Origin: Pleurodeles waltl
Taxonomy: Eukaryota; Chordata; Amphibia; Caudata; Salamandridae
Reading direction: 5' to 3'
DNA length: 64,000 nucleotides
NCBI RefSeq assembly: GCF_031143425.1
Contig: NC_090449.1
Location: 759,164,235 to 759,228,234 of the forward strand
Part shown: positions 23,053 to 37,190 of the stretch, one piece after another
Numbering within the stretch: position 1 is the stretch's first letter
How the letters are laid out: every line of letters starts with the position of its first letter
Made by a program: the position numbers and the translations under genes
Notes under the pieces: generated by a model
Told to the model about the DNA's origin: nothing
The model's database searches: none
The model's input: the letters and a program-made list of their open reading frames with translations, nothing else

Positions 23053-23691
23053 ATGAATTGGGTTCCCCCTACAACTCAGACCCAGGTGAGAGTCTTTTTA
23101 GGCCTCACAGGGTACTACAGGAGATTCATCAAGAATTATGGCTCCATAGCAGCCCCTCTTCATGATCTCACAAGCAAGAAAATGCCTAAAAAGGTATTAT
23201 GGACAGCTAGTTGTCAGAAAGTTTTTGAGGAGCTCAAACAGGCCATGTGCTCGGCACCTGTCCTAAAAAGCCCATGTTACTCCAAGAAATTCATTGTTCA
23301 AACTGATGCATCTGAATTAGGGGTAGGGGCAGTCTTATCACAACTGAATTCTGATGGCCAGGATCAACCAGTTGCTTTTATCAGCGGAAGGTTGACCCCT
23401 AGAGAAAAGCGTTGGTCTGCCATAGAGAGGGAGGCCTTTGCTGTGGTCTGGGCACTGAAAAAGCTGAGGCCATACCTGTTTGGCACTCACTTTATTGTTC
23501 AGACAGACCACAAACCTCTACTTTGGCTAAAACAAATGAAAGGTGAAAACCATAAATTGTTGAGGTGGTCCATATCTCTCCAGGGAATGGACTATACAGT
23601 GGAACATAGACCTGGGAGTACCCACTCCAATGGAGATGGACTCTCCAGATATTTCCACTTAAACAATGAAGATTTATCAGGTCATGGCTAG
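23053..23691 (+). pseudogene. G2 RT connection and RNase H
   Basis: The 212-codon frame begins with the RT connection domain (FLGLTGYYRRFI) and continues into RNase H. The first catalytic Asp lies in VQTDASELGVGAVLS (about 23300), the Glu in AIEREAFAVVWAL and another Asp in FIVQTDHKPL. It ends shortly before a G-rich polypurine tract and the LTR, so RNase H is the last pol domain. In standard gypsy elements integrase would occupy this place. The frame is intact locally but not joined to the RT frame. Confidence 0.85.
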
Positions 23692-23708
23692 TCTTATTGT
23701 CCTTCATT

Positions 23709-23724
23709 TGGGGGGGGGGGGGGT
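23709..23724 (+). promoter_or_regulatory. Polypurine tract of G2
   Basis: An uninterrupted run of G lies at about 23710-23723, directly before the LTR that starts TGTAGGAAAG at 23727. A polypurine tract in this place primes plus-strand DNA synthesis. The G3 counterpart (26744-26753) is shorter, broken by one T. Confidence 0.7.
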
Positions 23725-23726
23725 TG

Positions 23727-25279
23727 TGTAGGAAAGTACCATCTTGCCTGGCATGGGACCCCCATTTTTCACTGTATGTATGTTGTTTTAGCCACTGTCA
23801 CTGGGTCACTGGGATCCTGCTCATAGTATGTGCCCTGTATATGTTCCCTGTGTGGTGCCTAACTGTATCACTGAGGCTCTGGTAACCAGAACCTCAGTGT
23901 TTATGCTCTCTCTGCTTTCTAAATTTGTCACTGCAGGCTAGTGACTAAATTTACCAATTCTCATTGGCACACTGGTACACCCATATAATTCCCTTGTATA
24001 CGGTACTTAGGTACCCAGGGTATTGGGGTTCCAGGAGATCCTTATGGGCTGCAGCATTTATTTTGCCACCCACAGGGAGCTCAGACAATTCTTACACAGG
24101 CCTGTCACTGCAGCCTGCGTGAAATAACGTCCACATTATTTCACAGCCATTTTTCACTGCACATAAGTAACTTATAAGTCAACTATATATCTAACCTTTA
24201 CCTGGTGAAGGTTAGGTGCAAAGTTACTTAGTGTGTGGGCACCCTGGGAATAGCCAAGGTGCCCCCACATCATTCAGGGCAAATTTCCCAGACTTTGTGA
24301 GTGCGGGGACACCATTACACGCATGCACTATACATAGGTCACTACCTATGTATAGCGTCACAATGGTAACTCCGAACATGGCCATGTAACATGTCTAAGA
24401 TCATGGAATTGGCCCCCCAATACCATTCTGGTATTGGGGGGACAATTCCATGATCCCCCGGGTCTCTAGCACAGAACGCGGGTGCTGCCAAACTGCCTTT
24501 CTGGGGTTTGCACTGCAGCTGCTGCCAACCCCTCAGACAGGATTCTGCCCTCCTGGGGTCCAGGCAGCCCTGGCCCAGGAAGGCAGAACAAAGGACCTCC
24601 CTTTGGAAATAGGTGTGAAGGGCTGGGAAGGAGTAGCCTCCCCCAGCCTCGGGAAATGCTTTGATGAGCACAGATGGTGCCCATCTCTGCATAAGCCAGT
24701 CTACACCGGTTCAGGGATCCCCCAGCCCTGCTCTGGTGTGAAACTGGACAAAGGAAAGGGGAGTGACCACTCTCCTGACCAGTACCTCCCAACTGAGGTG
24801 CCCAGAGCTCCTCCAGTGTGTCCCAGACCTCTGCCATCTTGGATTCAGAGGTGTTGGGGGCACACTGGACTGCTCTGAGTGGCCAGTGCCAGTAGGTGAT
24901 GTCAGAGGCCCCCTCTGATAGGCTCTTACCTTTCTTGGTAGCCAATCCTCCTTTTTTAGTAGCCAAACCTCCTTTTCTGGCTATTTAGGGTCTCTCCTCT
25001 GGGGTATTCTTCAGATAACGAATAAAAGAGCTCACCAGAGTTCCTCTGCACTTCCCTCTTTGACTTCTGCCAAGGATCGACCGCTGACTGCTCCAGGACG
25101 CCTGCAAAATAGCAACAAAGTAGCAAGACGACTACCAGCAACATTGTAGCGCCTAATCCTGCCGGTTATCTCGACTGTTTCCTGGTGGTGCATGCTCTGG
25201 GGGTAGCCTGCCTTCACCCTGCACCAGGAGCTCTGAAGAAATCTCCTGTGGGTCGACGGAATCTTCCCCCTGCTAACGT
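23727..25279 (+). mobile_element. LTR between G2 and G3, truncated
   Basis: It starts TGTAGGAAAGTACC after the polypurine tract and follows the full LTR for 1553 bp. At CTGCTAACGT (25270-25279) it changes abruptly to pol sequence (GGAGGGAGTTGTG). The full LTR at 28640-28670 shows what should follow. The missing half includes the polyadenylation signal. Confidence 0.85.
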
Positions 25280-26200
25280 GGAGGGAGTTGTGTTGGCAGA
25301 TTGCCTTACTGCTGGCAGGACAACTGCATAAATCTTCTTGATCAGTTCTCTGACCTCTTTTCACTGATTCCAAGTACAACTACCTGGTGTGAGCACACAA
25401 TTGATACTGGAGACAGTTTACCTGTCAAATGTAAAATATATAGACAGCCTGACCATGTCTGGGACTGTATTAAACAAGAGGTACAGAAAATATTGGATCT
25501 TTGAGTGATTGAACCCTCTGAGAGGCCCTGGGCAGCCCAGTGGTGCTTGTCACCAAACCTCATAGTAAAGATGGAAAAAAGGAAATGAGATTTTGTGTGA
25601 ACTATAGGGGTCTCAATCAAGTAACCAAAACTGATGCTCATCCTATACCCAGGGCAGATGAGCTGACAGATACACTGGCCTCTGCCAAATATCTAAGCCC
25701 TTTTGACTTAACTGCAGGGTATTGGCAGATTAAGTTGTCAGAAGATGCTAAACCAAAAACAGCATTTTCAACCATTTAAGGGCACTATCTGTTCCATGTT
25801 TTGCCCTTTGGTTTGAAGAATGCACCTGCCACTTTTCAGAGGTTGGTGAATACAGCCCTTCAATGGTTGGAAACCTTTAGTGCAGCATATCTAGATGATA
25901 TATCTGTCTTTAGCTCCACCTGAGATGATCACCGGTCCACCTGTGGAATGTTTTGGAGGCCCTGCAAAAGGCAGGCCTCACTATCAAGGCCTCAAAGTGC
26001 CAGATAGGGCAGGGGAGAGTGGTTTATCTGGGCCACCTAGTAGGTGGGGAACAGATTGCACAACTGCAGGGGAAGATCAAAACCATTATGGAATGGGCTC
26101 CCCCTACAACTCAAACCCAAGTGAGAGCCTTCCTAGGCCTCACATGGTACTACTAGGGGTTCATAAAGAATTATGGCACTATAGCTGCCCCTCTAAATGA
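25280..26200 (+). pseudogene. G3 reverse transcriptase
   Basis: The sequence enters RT at the point matching 22236 of G2. It shows DLFSLIPSTTTWCEHT, FCVNYRGLNQVT, LPFGLKNAPATFQ and YLDD at 25888-25899. Stops and frame changes occur at 25502, near 25530, at 25778 and near 25921. The gag, protease and integrase are absent. Where G2 has a stop after ATF, this copy retains the Gln, so the two copies decayed independently. Confidence 0.8.
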
Positions 26201-26216
26201 CCTCACATCCAAGATT

Positions 26217-26726
26217 ATGCCTAAAAAGGTATTATGGACAGCTAGCTGTCAAAAGGCTTTTGATGAGCTAAAACAGGCCATGTGCTCTGCACCTGTCCTA
26301 AAAAGCCTTTGTTACTCCAAAAAGTTCATAGTTCAAACTGATGCTTCTGAATTAGGGGTAGGGACAGTTCTATCACAGTTTAACACTGAGGGCCAGGATC
26401 AACCTGTTGCTTTTATCAGCAGGAGGTTGACCCCTAGAGGAAAGCGTTGGTCTGCCATAGAGAGGGAGGCATTTGCTGTGGTTTGGGCCTTGAAAACGTT
26501 GAGACCATACCTCTTTGGTACTCAGTTTATTGTTCAGACAGACCACAAACCTCTATTATGGCTTAAACAAATGAAAGGTGAAAACCCTAAATTGTTGAGG
26601 TGGTCCGTCCCCCTACAGGGAATGGACTATACAGTGGAACATAGGCCTGGGAGTACCCACTCCAACGCAGATGTACTCACTAGATATTTCCACTTAAACA
26701 ATGAAGACTCATCTGGGCAAGGTTAG
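26217..26726 (+). pseudogene. G3 RNase H
   Basis: The 169-codon frame matches 23188-23691 of G2 closely. Catalytic motifs are VQTDASELGVGTVLS, AIEREAFAVVWAL and VQTDHKPLLWL. Five codons after the closing RYFHLNNEDSSGQG region comes a G-rich tract and then the LTR start at 26758. It is the end of pol and has lost its upstream frame. Confidence 0.8.
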
Positions 26727-26757
26727 CCTTATTGTCCCTCGTTTGGGTGGGGGTTTG

Positions 26758-27055
26758 TGTGGGAAAGTACCATCCTGTCTGGCATGTTACCCCCATTTTT
26801 ACATGTATGTGAGTTTGTTTTTGTCTGTCTCACTGAAATCCTGCTAGCCAGGATCTCAGTGCTCATAGTTTGTGGCCTGAATGTGTATACTTGTATAGTG
26901 ACTAACTGTGTCACTGAGGCTCTGCTAATCAGAACCTCAGTGCTTATGCTCTCTCTGCCTTTTTAAATTTGTCACTATAGGCTAGTGACCACTTTTACCA
27001 ATTTCAATTGGCACACTGGAACACCCTAATAATTCTCTAGTATATGGTACCTAGG
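26758..27055 (+). mobile_element. LTR 5'-end fragment (298 bp) after G3
   Basis: It starts TGTGGGAAAGTACC right after the G3 polypurine tract. It runs as an LTR of the AAAGTACC subtype until GGTACCTAGG, where a new LTR start of the other subtype (TGTAGGAAGGTAGCC) begins at 27056. The break point is close to those in the fragments at 18910 and 19253. Confidence 0.8.
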
Positions 27056-30116
<3,061 letters not shown>

Positions 30117-30129
30117 TTTTTTATTATTT

Positions 30130-30296
30130 TTTAATTACCCATACCACCCGTTACCTCTACCCACACCTAAACTCTAGAAATACCCTTGCCGCCCTATACC
30201 ACTACCCACCCCTAAACCTTAAAATTATTCTTATCATTCTTTACCAATGCCCACCCTTAAACCCTAAAAATTACCCTTGCCACTCTTTACCACTAT
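30130..30296. repeat. Minisatellite, about 45-bp unit, left part
   Basis: Units contain CACCCCTAAACCTTAAAA followed by TTACCCTTGCCACTCTTTACCA. Their starts at about 30166, 30211 and 30255 give periods of 45 and 44 bp. The array is interrupted by the solo LTR at 30297 and resumes at 34193-34268 with CACCCCTAAACCTTAAAA. Confidence 0.8.
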
Positions 30297-31715
30297 TGTA
30301 GGAGGCTGGCCTGGCAGTTATCCCTTATTGGTGAAATGTAGTAGTGTTCTAGCAGCTTAGGCGGATAGAGGTAGCTCTAGCAGAGCAGCTTAGGCTGAAC
30401 TAGGAGACATGCAAAGCTCATGCAATACCACTTATAGTTACACAAGTAAAGACAATACTCAGTGTTACCAGAAATAAAGGTATTGATTTGGGTGACACAG
30501 TACCAAAAAAATCTTAGAGACAATACTCCTTCTGGAGGGAAGTATTATACACAATATATACACTAGACACCAAAATTAGACACATAATTAGTCATAAGAT
30601 AGTGCAAACAATAGGAAATGCTATAGATTGCAATGGGAGAAAATATGTCTAGGGGCAACACAAACCATGTAGTAAGAAAGTGGAATGTGAATCACGAATT
30701 CCCCCCTAGACAAGTGTAGTGTGTGCAGAATCACTGGGAGAGTAAGAATACAGTAAAGGTAAGTAAATTACCCCACCCTAGAGCCCAGAAGAGCAGGAGT
30801 AAAGTACTGCAAGTTTCCTTAGGACACACTACGTGATTGGAATTTTGCAGCAGCCAAGCAAGTCTGCAAAGAACAACTGCTGGATTCCTGGACATGAAGA
30901 TCTGCAAAGGAAGAGGACCAAATCCAAAAGTCGAAAGAAGTTCGAAGAAGGACAGGAACCCCTGTCAACCCAGAAGAGGGTGCAAAAGAAGAGTCCCTGA
31001 TTAGTCGAAGACTGCAGAAATGCACCCTAGGAAGATGCCAGCAGCTTCCTGCATGATGAAAAGGATGTCCCACGACGTGAAGATCATTGCAGACATAATT
31101 ACGTGTTGGAAGTCGCCACCAAGCCTTGGCTATGACAAAAGTGCGTTTTGCATTAAAATGGCGCTGGATGGACCCAGGAGGGACCGGGGGGCCTCAACTC
31201 TGTGTGAGGAGGAAGAAGGAGGTCTCAGCAATTTAGAGAGCCCTGAGGATGCCAGCCAGCACTCTCAGAGGTCCCAGGACCCAGGGACAACGGAGGTGCA
31301 AAACATGGTTGATGCAGCACAGCAAAGGAAGGTCCCACGCCGCCGGAGAGCAACTCAGCGAGCTGAGCATCATAGGATGGAGTGCTGGGGACCTGGGTCA
31401 GGCTGTGCATGAAGGAATTTTGCAAATAGTGCACAGAGGCCTCAGGAGGTGAAGAAGACCCAGTACACAGTCGTACCGGCGCTCTCTGGGAAGGCAAGGT
31501 CTTACCTCCTCCAAATTGCGTCAGCAGGAGGACCTCAGGATAGTCTATGTCGATGATGCCCACTCTCTGTGTCCTTAGAAGCATGCTCTTTGCTGTGAGA
31601 GGAGTCCAAGGGTACCGGTCGTAGTCTTGGAAGGTGCCAGCTGGAGCCGGGGAGTGACTCCGTCACCCCACAGGAAATGTCTTCAGTCCTTCTGGTGCAG
31701 GATGAAGACACAGAG

Positions 31716-32342
31716 GGCCTCATTATGACCCTGGCGGTAGAGAACCGCCAGGGCCAACGGGGGCGGGAGCACCGTCGACAGGCCGGCGGTGCTCCCTTGG
31801 GCATTCTGACCGCGGCGCTTTGGCCGCGGTCAGAATGGGAAAACCGGCGGTCTCCCGCCGGTTTTCCACTGCCCCTAAGAATCCTCCAAGGCGGCGCAGC
31901 TCGCTGCGCCGCCGAGGGGATTCTGACAATCCTTACCGCCATCCTGTTCCTGGCGGCTCGCCCGCCAGGAACAGGATAGCGGTAAGGATTGTCGTGGGGC
32001 CCCTGGGGGCCCCTGCAGTGCCCATGCCAATGGCATGGGCACTGCAGGGGCCCCCGTAAGAGGGCCCGCTAGTATTTCACTGTCTGCGTAGCACACAGTG
32101 AAATACGCGACGGGTGCAGTAGCACCCGTCGCACCTTCCCACTCCGCCGGCTCGATTACGAGCCGGCATCCTCGTGGGAAGGGAGTTTTTCCCTGGGCTG
32201 GCGGGCGGTCTTTTGGAGACCGCCCGCCAGCCCAGGGAAAAAATCATAATACCCTCCGCGGTCTTCTGACCGCGGAGCGGTATTATGGAGGGCGGCATCC
32301 TGGCGGGCGGCCTCCGCCGCCCGCCAGGGTCATAATGAGGCC
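31716..32342. mobile_element. Harbinger-like non-autonomous element made of serial hairpins
   Basis: Ends are GGCCTCATTATGACCCTGGC and its complement. The filled site, compared with the empty site near 56905-56930 in the paralogous LTR, shows either a 5-bp (CAGAG) or a 3-bp (AGA) duplication. The ends resemble the right end of Harbinger copy 1 (complement of GCCCTCATTATGAC). The inside is a near-continuous series of perfect or near-perfect hairpins at about 31802-31837, 31838-31867, 31890-31913, 31926-31992, 32005-32055, 32072-32106, 32107-32132, 32134-32180, 32187-32241, 32246-32286 and 32302-32326. It is very GC-rich and has no coding capacity. Confidence 0.85.
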
Positions 32343-32995
32343 CAGAGTCCTCAGAGCGTGCACACCATGGAAACTGTTGCAGTGGCTGAGGTTGCTGAAG
32401 AAAAGTATCTCTTGAGGATACATTGTTGCAATTACAGCGTTTCTTGGAGCAGGCTGCGGTTGATCCGAGATCAGAGGAAGCTGAAGTTGTTGCAGAGGAT
32501 TCCTGAAGGAAACCTGCAAGCAGAATCTGAAGAGAACCCACAGGAGACACCTTCAATAGCCCTGCGAGGGGGATTGGCTACCTATCAGGTATGGACCTAT
32601 CAGGAGGGGTCTCTGATGTCACCTGCTGGTGCTGGCCGCTCAGAGGCCTCCAGAGTGCCCACACACCTTGCAAAGCAAGATGGCTGAAGTCTGGGACACA
32701 CTGGAGGAGCTCTGGGCACCACCCCTAGGGTGGTGATGGACAGGGGAGTGGTCACACCCCTTTCCTTTGTCCAGTTTCACGCCAGAGCAGGGGACAAGGG
32801 GTCCCTGAACCGGTGTAGACTGGCTTATGCATGGAGGGCACGATCTGTGCCCTTCAAAGCATTTCCAGAACCTGGGGGACGTTACCCCTCCCCAGCCAGT
32901 AACACCTATTTCCAAAGGGAGAGGGTGTAACACCTTACTCTCAGAGGAAATGCTTTGTTCTACTTTCCTGGGACTGGGCTGCCCAGACCCCAGGA

Positions 32996-33366
32996 GTACT
33001 TATACACCACAGAGGGTAACCCAAAAACCCGACAGGGCTGGGTAGAAAACAATCATTACATACAAATATGCCCAAACGGGGAAAGAACAACAAGTTATTT
33101 ATACATCATAGAACAACATAGGTGAAAACAGACACACTATTTATTCATATAAATATAAATATATTCATTCATTTACTTATACATAAATATCAATTTAATA
33201 TATTTTATGGACAGCCCATCTAAAAAAACAACACACAGAGGGAAAGATAGTGTGAGAAAAAGTGCTCGTGACAAATAGAAAGAAGAATAATACATATTCA
33301 GATAGATCACAAACCTATACAAAAGACATTAAAAACAGTCGGTTGGTTCTTTTTTGCTGCATTGAC
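32996..33366. other. AT-rich insert of unknown type in the solo LTR
   Basis: The paralogous LTR (57560-57600) reads straight through this place, so about 0.37 kb was added or replaced here. The block is AT-rich with TATAAATAT-type runs. No terminal repeats or duplications are visible, and a few LTR bases seem lost at the joint. Confidence 0.5.
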
Positions 33367-34192
33367 TGTCTGTGAGGTGGCAGCAGCTCTAGCTGCAGTA
33401 CAAGCTTCAGCGAGCCGGTTTGGCAGTATTGGGGGTCCATGGTGGAGCCCCCAGGATGCATGGAATTGGTTCCCCAATACCATATTTGGAATGCGAGGAC
33501 AATTCCATGATTTTAGACATGTTACATGGCCATATTCGGAGTTACCATTGTGAAGCTACATATAGGTATTGAACTATATGTTGTGCATGCGTGTAATGGT
33601 GTCCCCGCACTCACAAAGTCCGGGGAAATGGCCCTGAACTATGTGGGGCACCTTTGCTGGTGCAAGGGTACCCTCACACTTAGTAACTTTTCGTCTAACC
33701 TTCAGCAAGTGAAGGTTAGACATATAGGTGACTTATAAGTTACTTAAGTGCAGTGAAAATGGCTGTGAAATAACATGTGCGTTATTTCACGCAGGCTGCA
33801 ATGGCTGGTGTGTGCAAGGGTTTGTCTGAGCTCCCTATGGGTGGCAAAAGAAATGCTGTAGCCCATATGGGTCTCCTGGAACCGCAATGCCCTGGATATC
33901 TAGGTACCATATACTAGGGACTTATAAGGTGGGGTCCAGTGTGCCAATCGAAATTGGTAAATGAAGTCACTAGCCTACAGTGACAAATTTAAAAGCAGAG
34001 AGAGCATGAGCAATGAGGTTCTGATTAGCAGAGCCTCAGTGACACAGTTAAGCACTACACAGACACACATTAGGCCATAAACTATGAGCACTGGGGTCCT
34101 GACCAGCAGGATCCCAGTGAGACAGGCAAAAACATACGGACATACAGGTAGAAATGGGGGTAACATGCCAAGAAAGATGGTACTTTCCTACA

Positions 34193-34268
34193 ACTATTCA
34201 CCCCTAAACCTTAAAATGACCCTTACAACTGCTTACCACTTCCCTCTTGTAAATCCTAAATTCAGCCT
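34193..34268. repeat. Minisatellite, about 45-bp unit, right part
   Basis: This continues the array at 30130-30296 after the solo LTR, with CACCCCTAAACCTTAAAA and then diverged half units. The ACTAT duplication forms its first bases. Confidence 0.7.
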
Positions 34269-35247
34269 CACAATTAACATATGTAAAAATAATTGGTAAG
34301 GACTGAGTGTTAAAGGCTGTTTCCTATGGACCAGTAGGTCCCTATCAAGTGACACAGGTTAAATGACCTGTTCACACCACTGATTAATACTGAACTCAAA
34401 TGGGGTATGCTGCCACCACTGTGCTAATGATACTTAGAATCCAGGTAAGGGTGTTAGCCCTTCACAAGAATAGCACTTGGTGCAACCCACCCAGTCTAAG
34501 CAGACCAGACCAGCATGGGAAAGGCCTAGATTATAGCACACATGCATGGTACTTGTAAGCTAATGACTAGAAATCTTTATCTGGGTTGAAGATATCCATG
34601 CAGCTGGGGCAGTTGGGGCAAATCTAGTGGCTAATAAAGAAACTAAACACCTTTTAACATCATTCCCATTGAACAGCTAGTCTCTCAGGTATAGTTTTCT
34701 ATTTACCAATGGTTTATTTACAGTAATGCAAACAATCACTTTTCACTGTGCCACCTGCACTTTGGCTCACAACTTTCTGCCATTGGCAGCATTTTATTAT
34801 AAAATGTTTTAATGTATTTACATACAATTGGCTTTTCAGAGAACCATTATCCTCAGACTATTTATTGAGCGAGTTAATCTCATATCCACTCACAGATCTA
34901 CAGACTATTTTGTCATTTGTTTGCTTGACAGATGTGAATCTGACAGCTAAAAGTTGGACATATTATTCACATGGAACAATTCTTTTTTTACGAGAATGCA
35001 ATTAGACATAACTTGAGCTGTGTTTGGTGCGCAGGAGTACATAATCCCCCTAGCATTGGTCCTGGCCCTACGTTCCGAGCCACTGAGTTCAATACAAAGT
35101 AGGTCAGCAAAAGTTCTGATGTATTTACCATGTCATCCACCATTGTCTGAAAACATCAAATTGTGCACACATTTTGAGGTAGATTATAACTGGAATCTGT
35201 AAACTTTACCCAATCCTGTCAATCTTTTAACCTTTCTGTTTTTTTAG
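34269..35247. other. Intronic sequence without recognised features
   Basis: The stretch is AT-rich with no repeat partner in the window. Two frames of 60-85 codons have no exon boundaries and no recognisable product. It ends in a T-rich tract before the exon at 35248. Confidence 0.5.
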
Positions 35248-35349
35248 AAAATGGAGGCAGGTGAATCTATGATTCACCACAAAAGACTTGATGTTCAAGA
35301 TAGAGGCATGGCAGCAGAAAAAAATACCAATACTGGGAAGAATGACAAG
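35248..35349 (+). CDS. Candidate internal coding exon of the host gene
   Basis: The exon follows a run of T and TTTTAG (35242-35247) and ends at a strong GTATGC donor (35350). The 102 nt are open in phase 0 (34 codons), hydrophilic and rich in Lys, Glu and Asn, ending KNDK. Length, phase and the DK ending before GTAT resemble the exon at 10044-10154. These may be consecutive exons separated by a 25-kb intron filled with retrotransposons. The function is not recognised. Confidence 0.5.
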
Positions 35350-36049
35350 GTATGCCCAGTTTACTTTAATTCAAGTTATATTTAAAAAATATTTTGTTCT
35401 GAAAATGTCAATTGTTTGAAATCTATTTAGTTGAAATTATTTAACATGCAGAACCTCTTTCCAGTGAACCCTATATTTAAGTGAGAAGATCCTGGAGAAC
35501 AGAGGTTCAACTACTGCCCAAGGAGTGTGGCTGGCATGATTCCCAGCAGGCTTAGCATTGAACCTCAAAGGTACCAGAGGGGAGTGTCTCTTTAGCTAAT
35601 GCGGCCCCCTAAATACCTATTCGCAGTACAGCTAATGCCCTCATCTCCTTTAAGGTTTTATTGTCCGTATTTTAACTGGTGAGAGAAATCGCACCCACAT
35701 GACTGACATGTTTTCTAAGAACGTTGACTGAGCAATGCTTGGCTGTTTAGATTTCACAGGATGGCTATGTTTCTGAAAAATTGTGTAAACAAATTACATA
35801 TTTTATTCAATAAATATGCTGTCGTTCTTTAACTATCGTGTATTGCAAGCTTTAACCAAGTGTAATTTCACAGGGTGTGTCTTCTCCAGGAAATGTACAT
35901 TACTGCAAGGTTTAATTGCATCCAGTGGCCTAGAAACTAGGCAACAGACACACAATGAGCATTAGAGTATCAGATTTCTGTAAAAGTTCCATCTGATCCA
36001 TCTGCGTTAGTGACATCAATTGTTATTAATTTTTATTTATATTGACCAG
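35350..36049. other. Intron between two exon candidates
   Basis: This is a 700-bp stretch without repeats recognised elsewhere in the window and without open frames of note. It ends TTTATTTATATTGACCAG, a usable but weak acceptor. Confidence 0.45.
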
Positions 36050-36145
36050 GATACAAAAAGACAAAAGAAAACAACAGTTTATCAAATAGGGGCAGTGTCA
36101 ATTTCAGCAAGTGAGACAGCAGAAGAATTACAGCAAACAGAATAA
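36050..36145 (+). CDS. Candidate terminal coding exon of the host gene
   Basis: After the acceptor CCAG at 36046-36049 the phase-0 frame runs 31 codons to a TAA at 36143. It opens DTKRQKKTTVYQIG and ends ELQQTE. ATTAAA polyadenylation-like signals lie at about 36201 and 36226. The Harbinger element inserted at 36248, just after them. A second candidate terminal exon lies at 62980. The two could be alternative 3' ends, or one may be false. The polypyrimidine tract is weak. Confidence 0.4.
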   Translation, partial: DTKRQKKTTVYQIGAVSISASETAEELQQTE

Positions 36146-36576
36146 ATAGCACCTGAAGATCATAAACCTCCCCTTCAAAAAGAATGTAACACAGCCTACA
36201 TTAAAGTGTTCTGTTGCTATATCATAATTAAATACATTAGACATTTAGGTGGTCATTACAACCCTGGCGGACGGTGTTAAAGCAGCAGTAAGACCGCCAA
36301 CAGGCCGGCGGTAAAAAATTAGCAATTATGACCGTGGCGGAAACCGCCAACAAAGACAGCCACTTTAACACTCAGACCACCACGGCGGTACAAACAAACA
36401 GCGCGGCGGTCACCGCCAACAGACAGGCGGAAGACAATGTACCGCCCACAGTATCACAACCTACCAATCCGCCACCTTTTCCGGGGTGGATTCACCGCGG
36501 ATAAAAATACGGCAGAAACAGCCATTTCAAAGGGAAAACGCTCACCTCTCCACACTCCACGAGGAAGGAGGGCACC

Positions 36577-36659
36577 ATGGAGCCGGAACTTCATATTCTT
36601 CCAGCGCTAGTCTTCCTGCTCTTCTACGAGGAGCATCAACGCCGGCTGCGAAGACCATG
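36577..36659 (+). CDS. Harbinger transposase, candidate exon 1
   Basis: The ATG at 36577 has a good context (CACCATGG). It opens 27 codons with a hydrophobic then basic character (ALVFLLFYEEHQRRLRRP) and two bases of the next codon, followed by a GTGAGT donor at 36660. Joined to the acceptor at 41863, the split codon becomes Trp and the basic run continues as HRPLGHVRRWRHPP. An N-terminal basic Arg/Trp-rich stretch is usual in Harbinger transposases. The intron would be 5.2 kb. The call rests on splice signals, phase and this match. Confidence 0.6.
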
Positions 36660-36875
36660 GTGAGTACTGCACCTACGACATAGGGGAGGGGGGAGGCAAA
36701 AACACAGGGACACACACACTCAACACCCCAACCCCCACCCGACCCTCACCCACTACATCACACACACCAATGCTTATCTATACATTACAGTAACACCCCT
36801 AACCCCCCCCAGAAGAATGCAAAGACAAAAGGAAATGAGTGGAACCATTGTAATATATCAAAATACAGTAAGCAA

Positions 36876-36942
<67 letters not shown>
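36876..36942. repeat. TA dinucleotide microsatellite
   Basis: About 30 uninterrupted TA units lie inside the transposase intron. They generate meaningless Tyr-Ile repeat frames on the opposite strand. Confidence 0.95.
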
Positions 36943-36946
<4 letters not shown>

Positions 36947-37190
36947 ATAAACAAAATATACTCCACGATTAGTAGTGCAGGTATTGCACCATTCATAGTC
37001 TGTGGACCACTGGGCCCAAAATGCATGGGTGAGGCCCACACAAGATACCCGATCCAAACGGAGAGAACACTGCAGGGGCATCAGATAGAAGTACAACAGG
37101 CACATCAGGGGGAAGGGAAGGGGGGGGCACCTCAGCCAGATGAGTGCACCATGCCAAATCCACGAGGGGGCTCCATGCCCATTGATGTAT

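Larger units (their letters stand above)
30297..34192 (-). mobile_element. Solo LTR (gypsy family) carrying two further inserts
   Basis: On the minus strand it starts TGTAGGAAAGTACC (34192) and ends CCTCCTACA (30297). Perfect 5-bp duplications ACTAT flank it (30292-30296 and 34193-34197). It contains the 627-bp hairpin element at 31716-32342 and an AT-rich block at about 32996-33366. Without these its length is about 2.9 kb, like its relatives. The closest copy in the window is the LTR at 55454-58415, which lacks both inserts. Confidence 0.9.
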
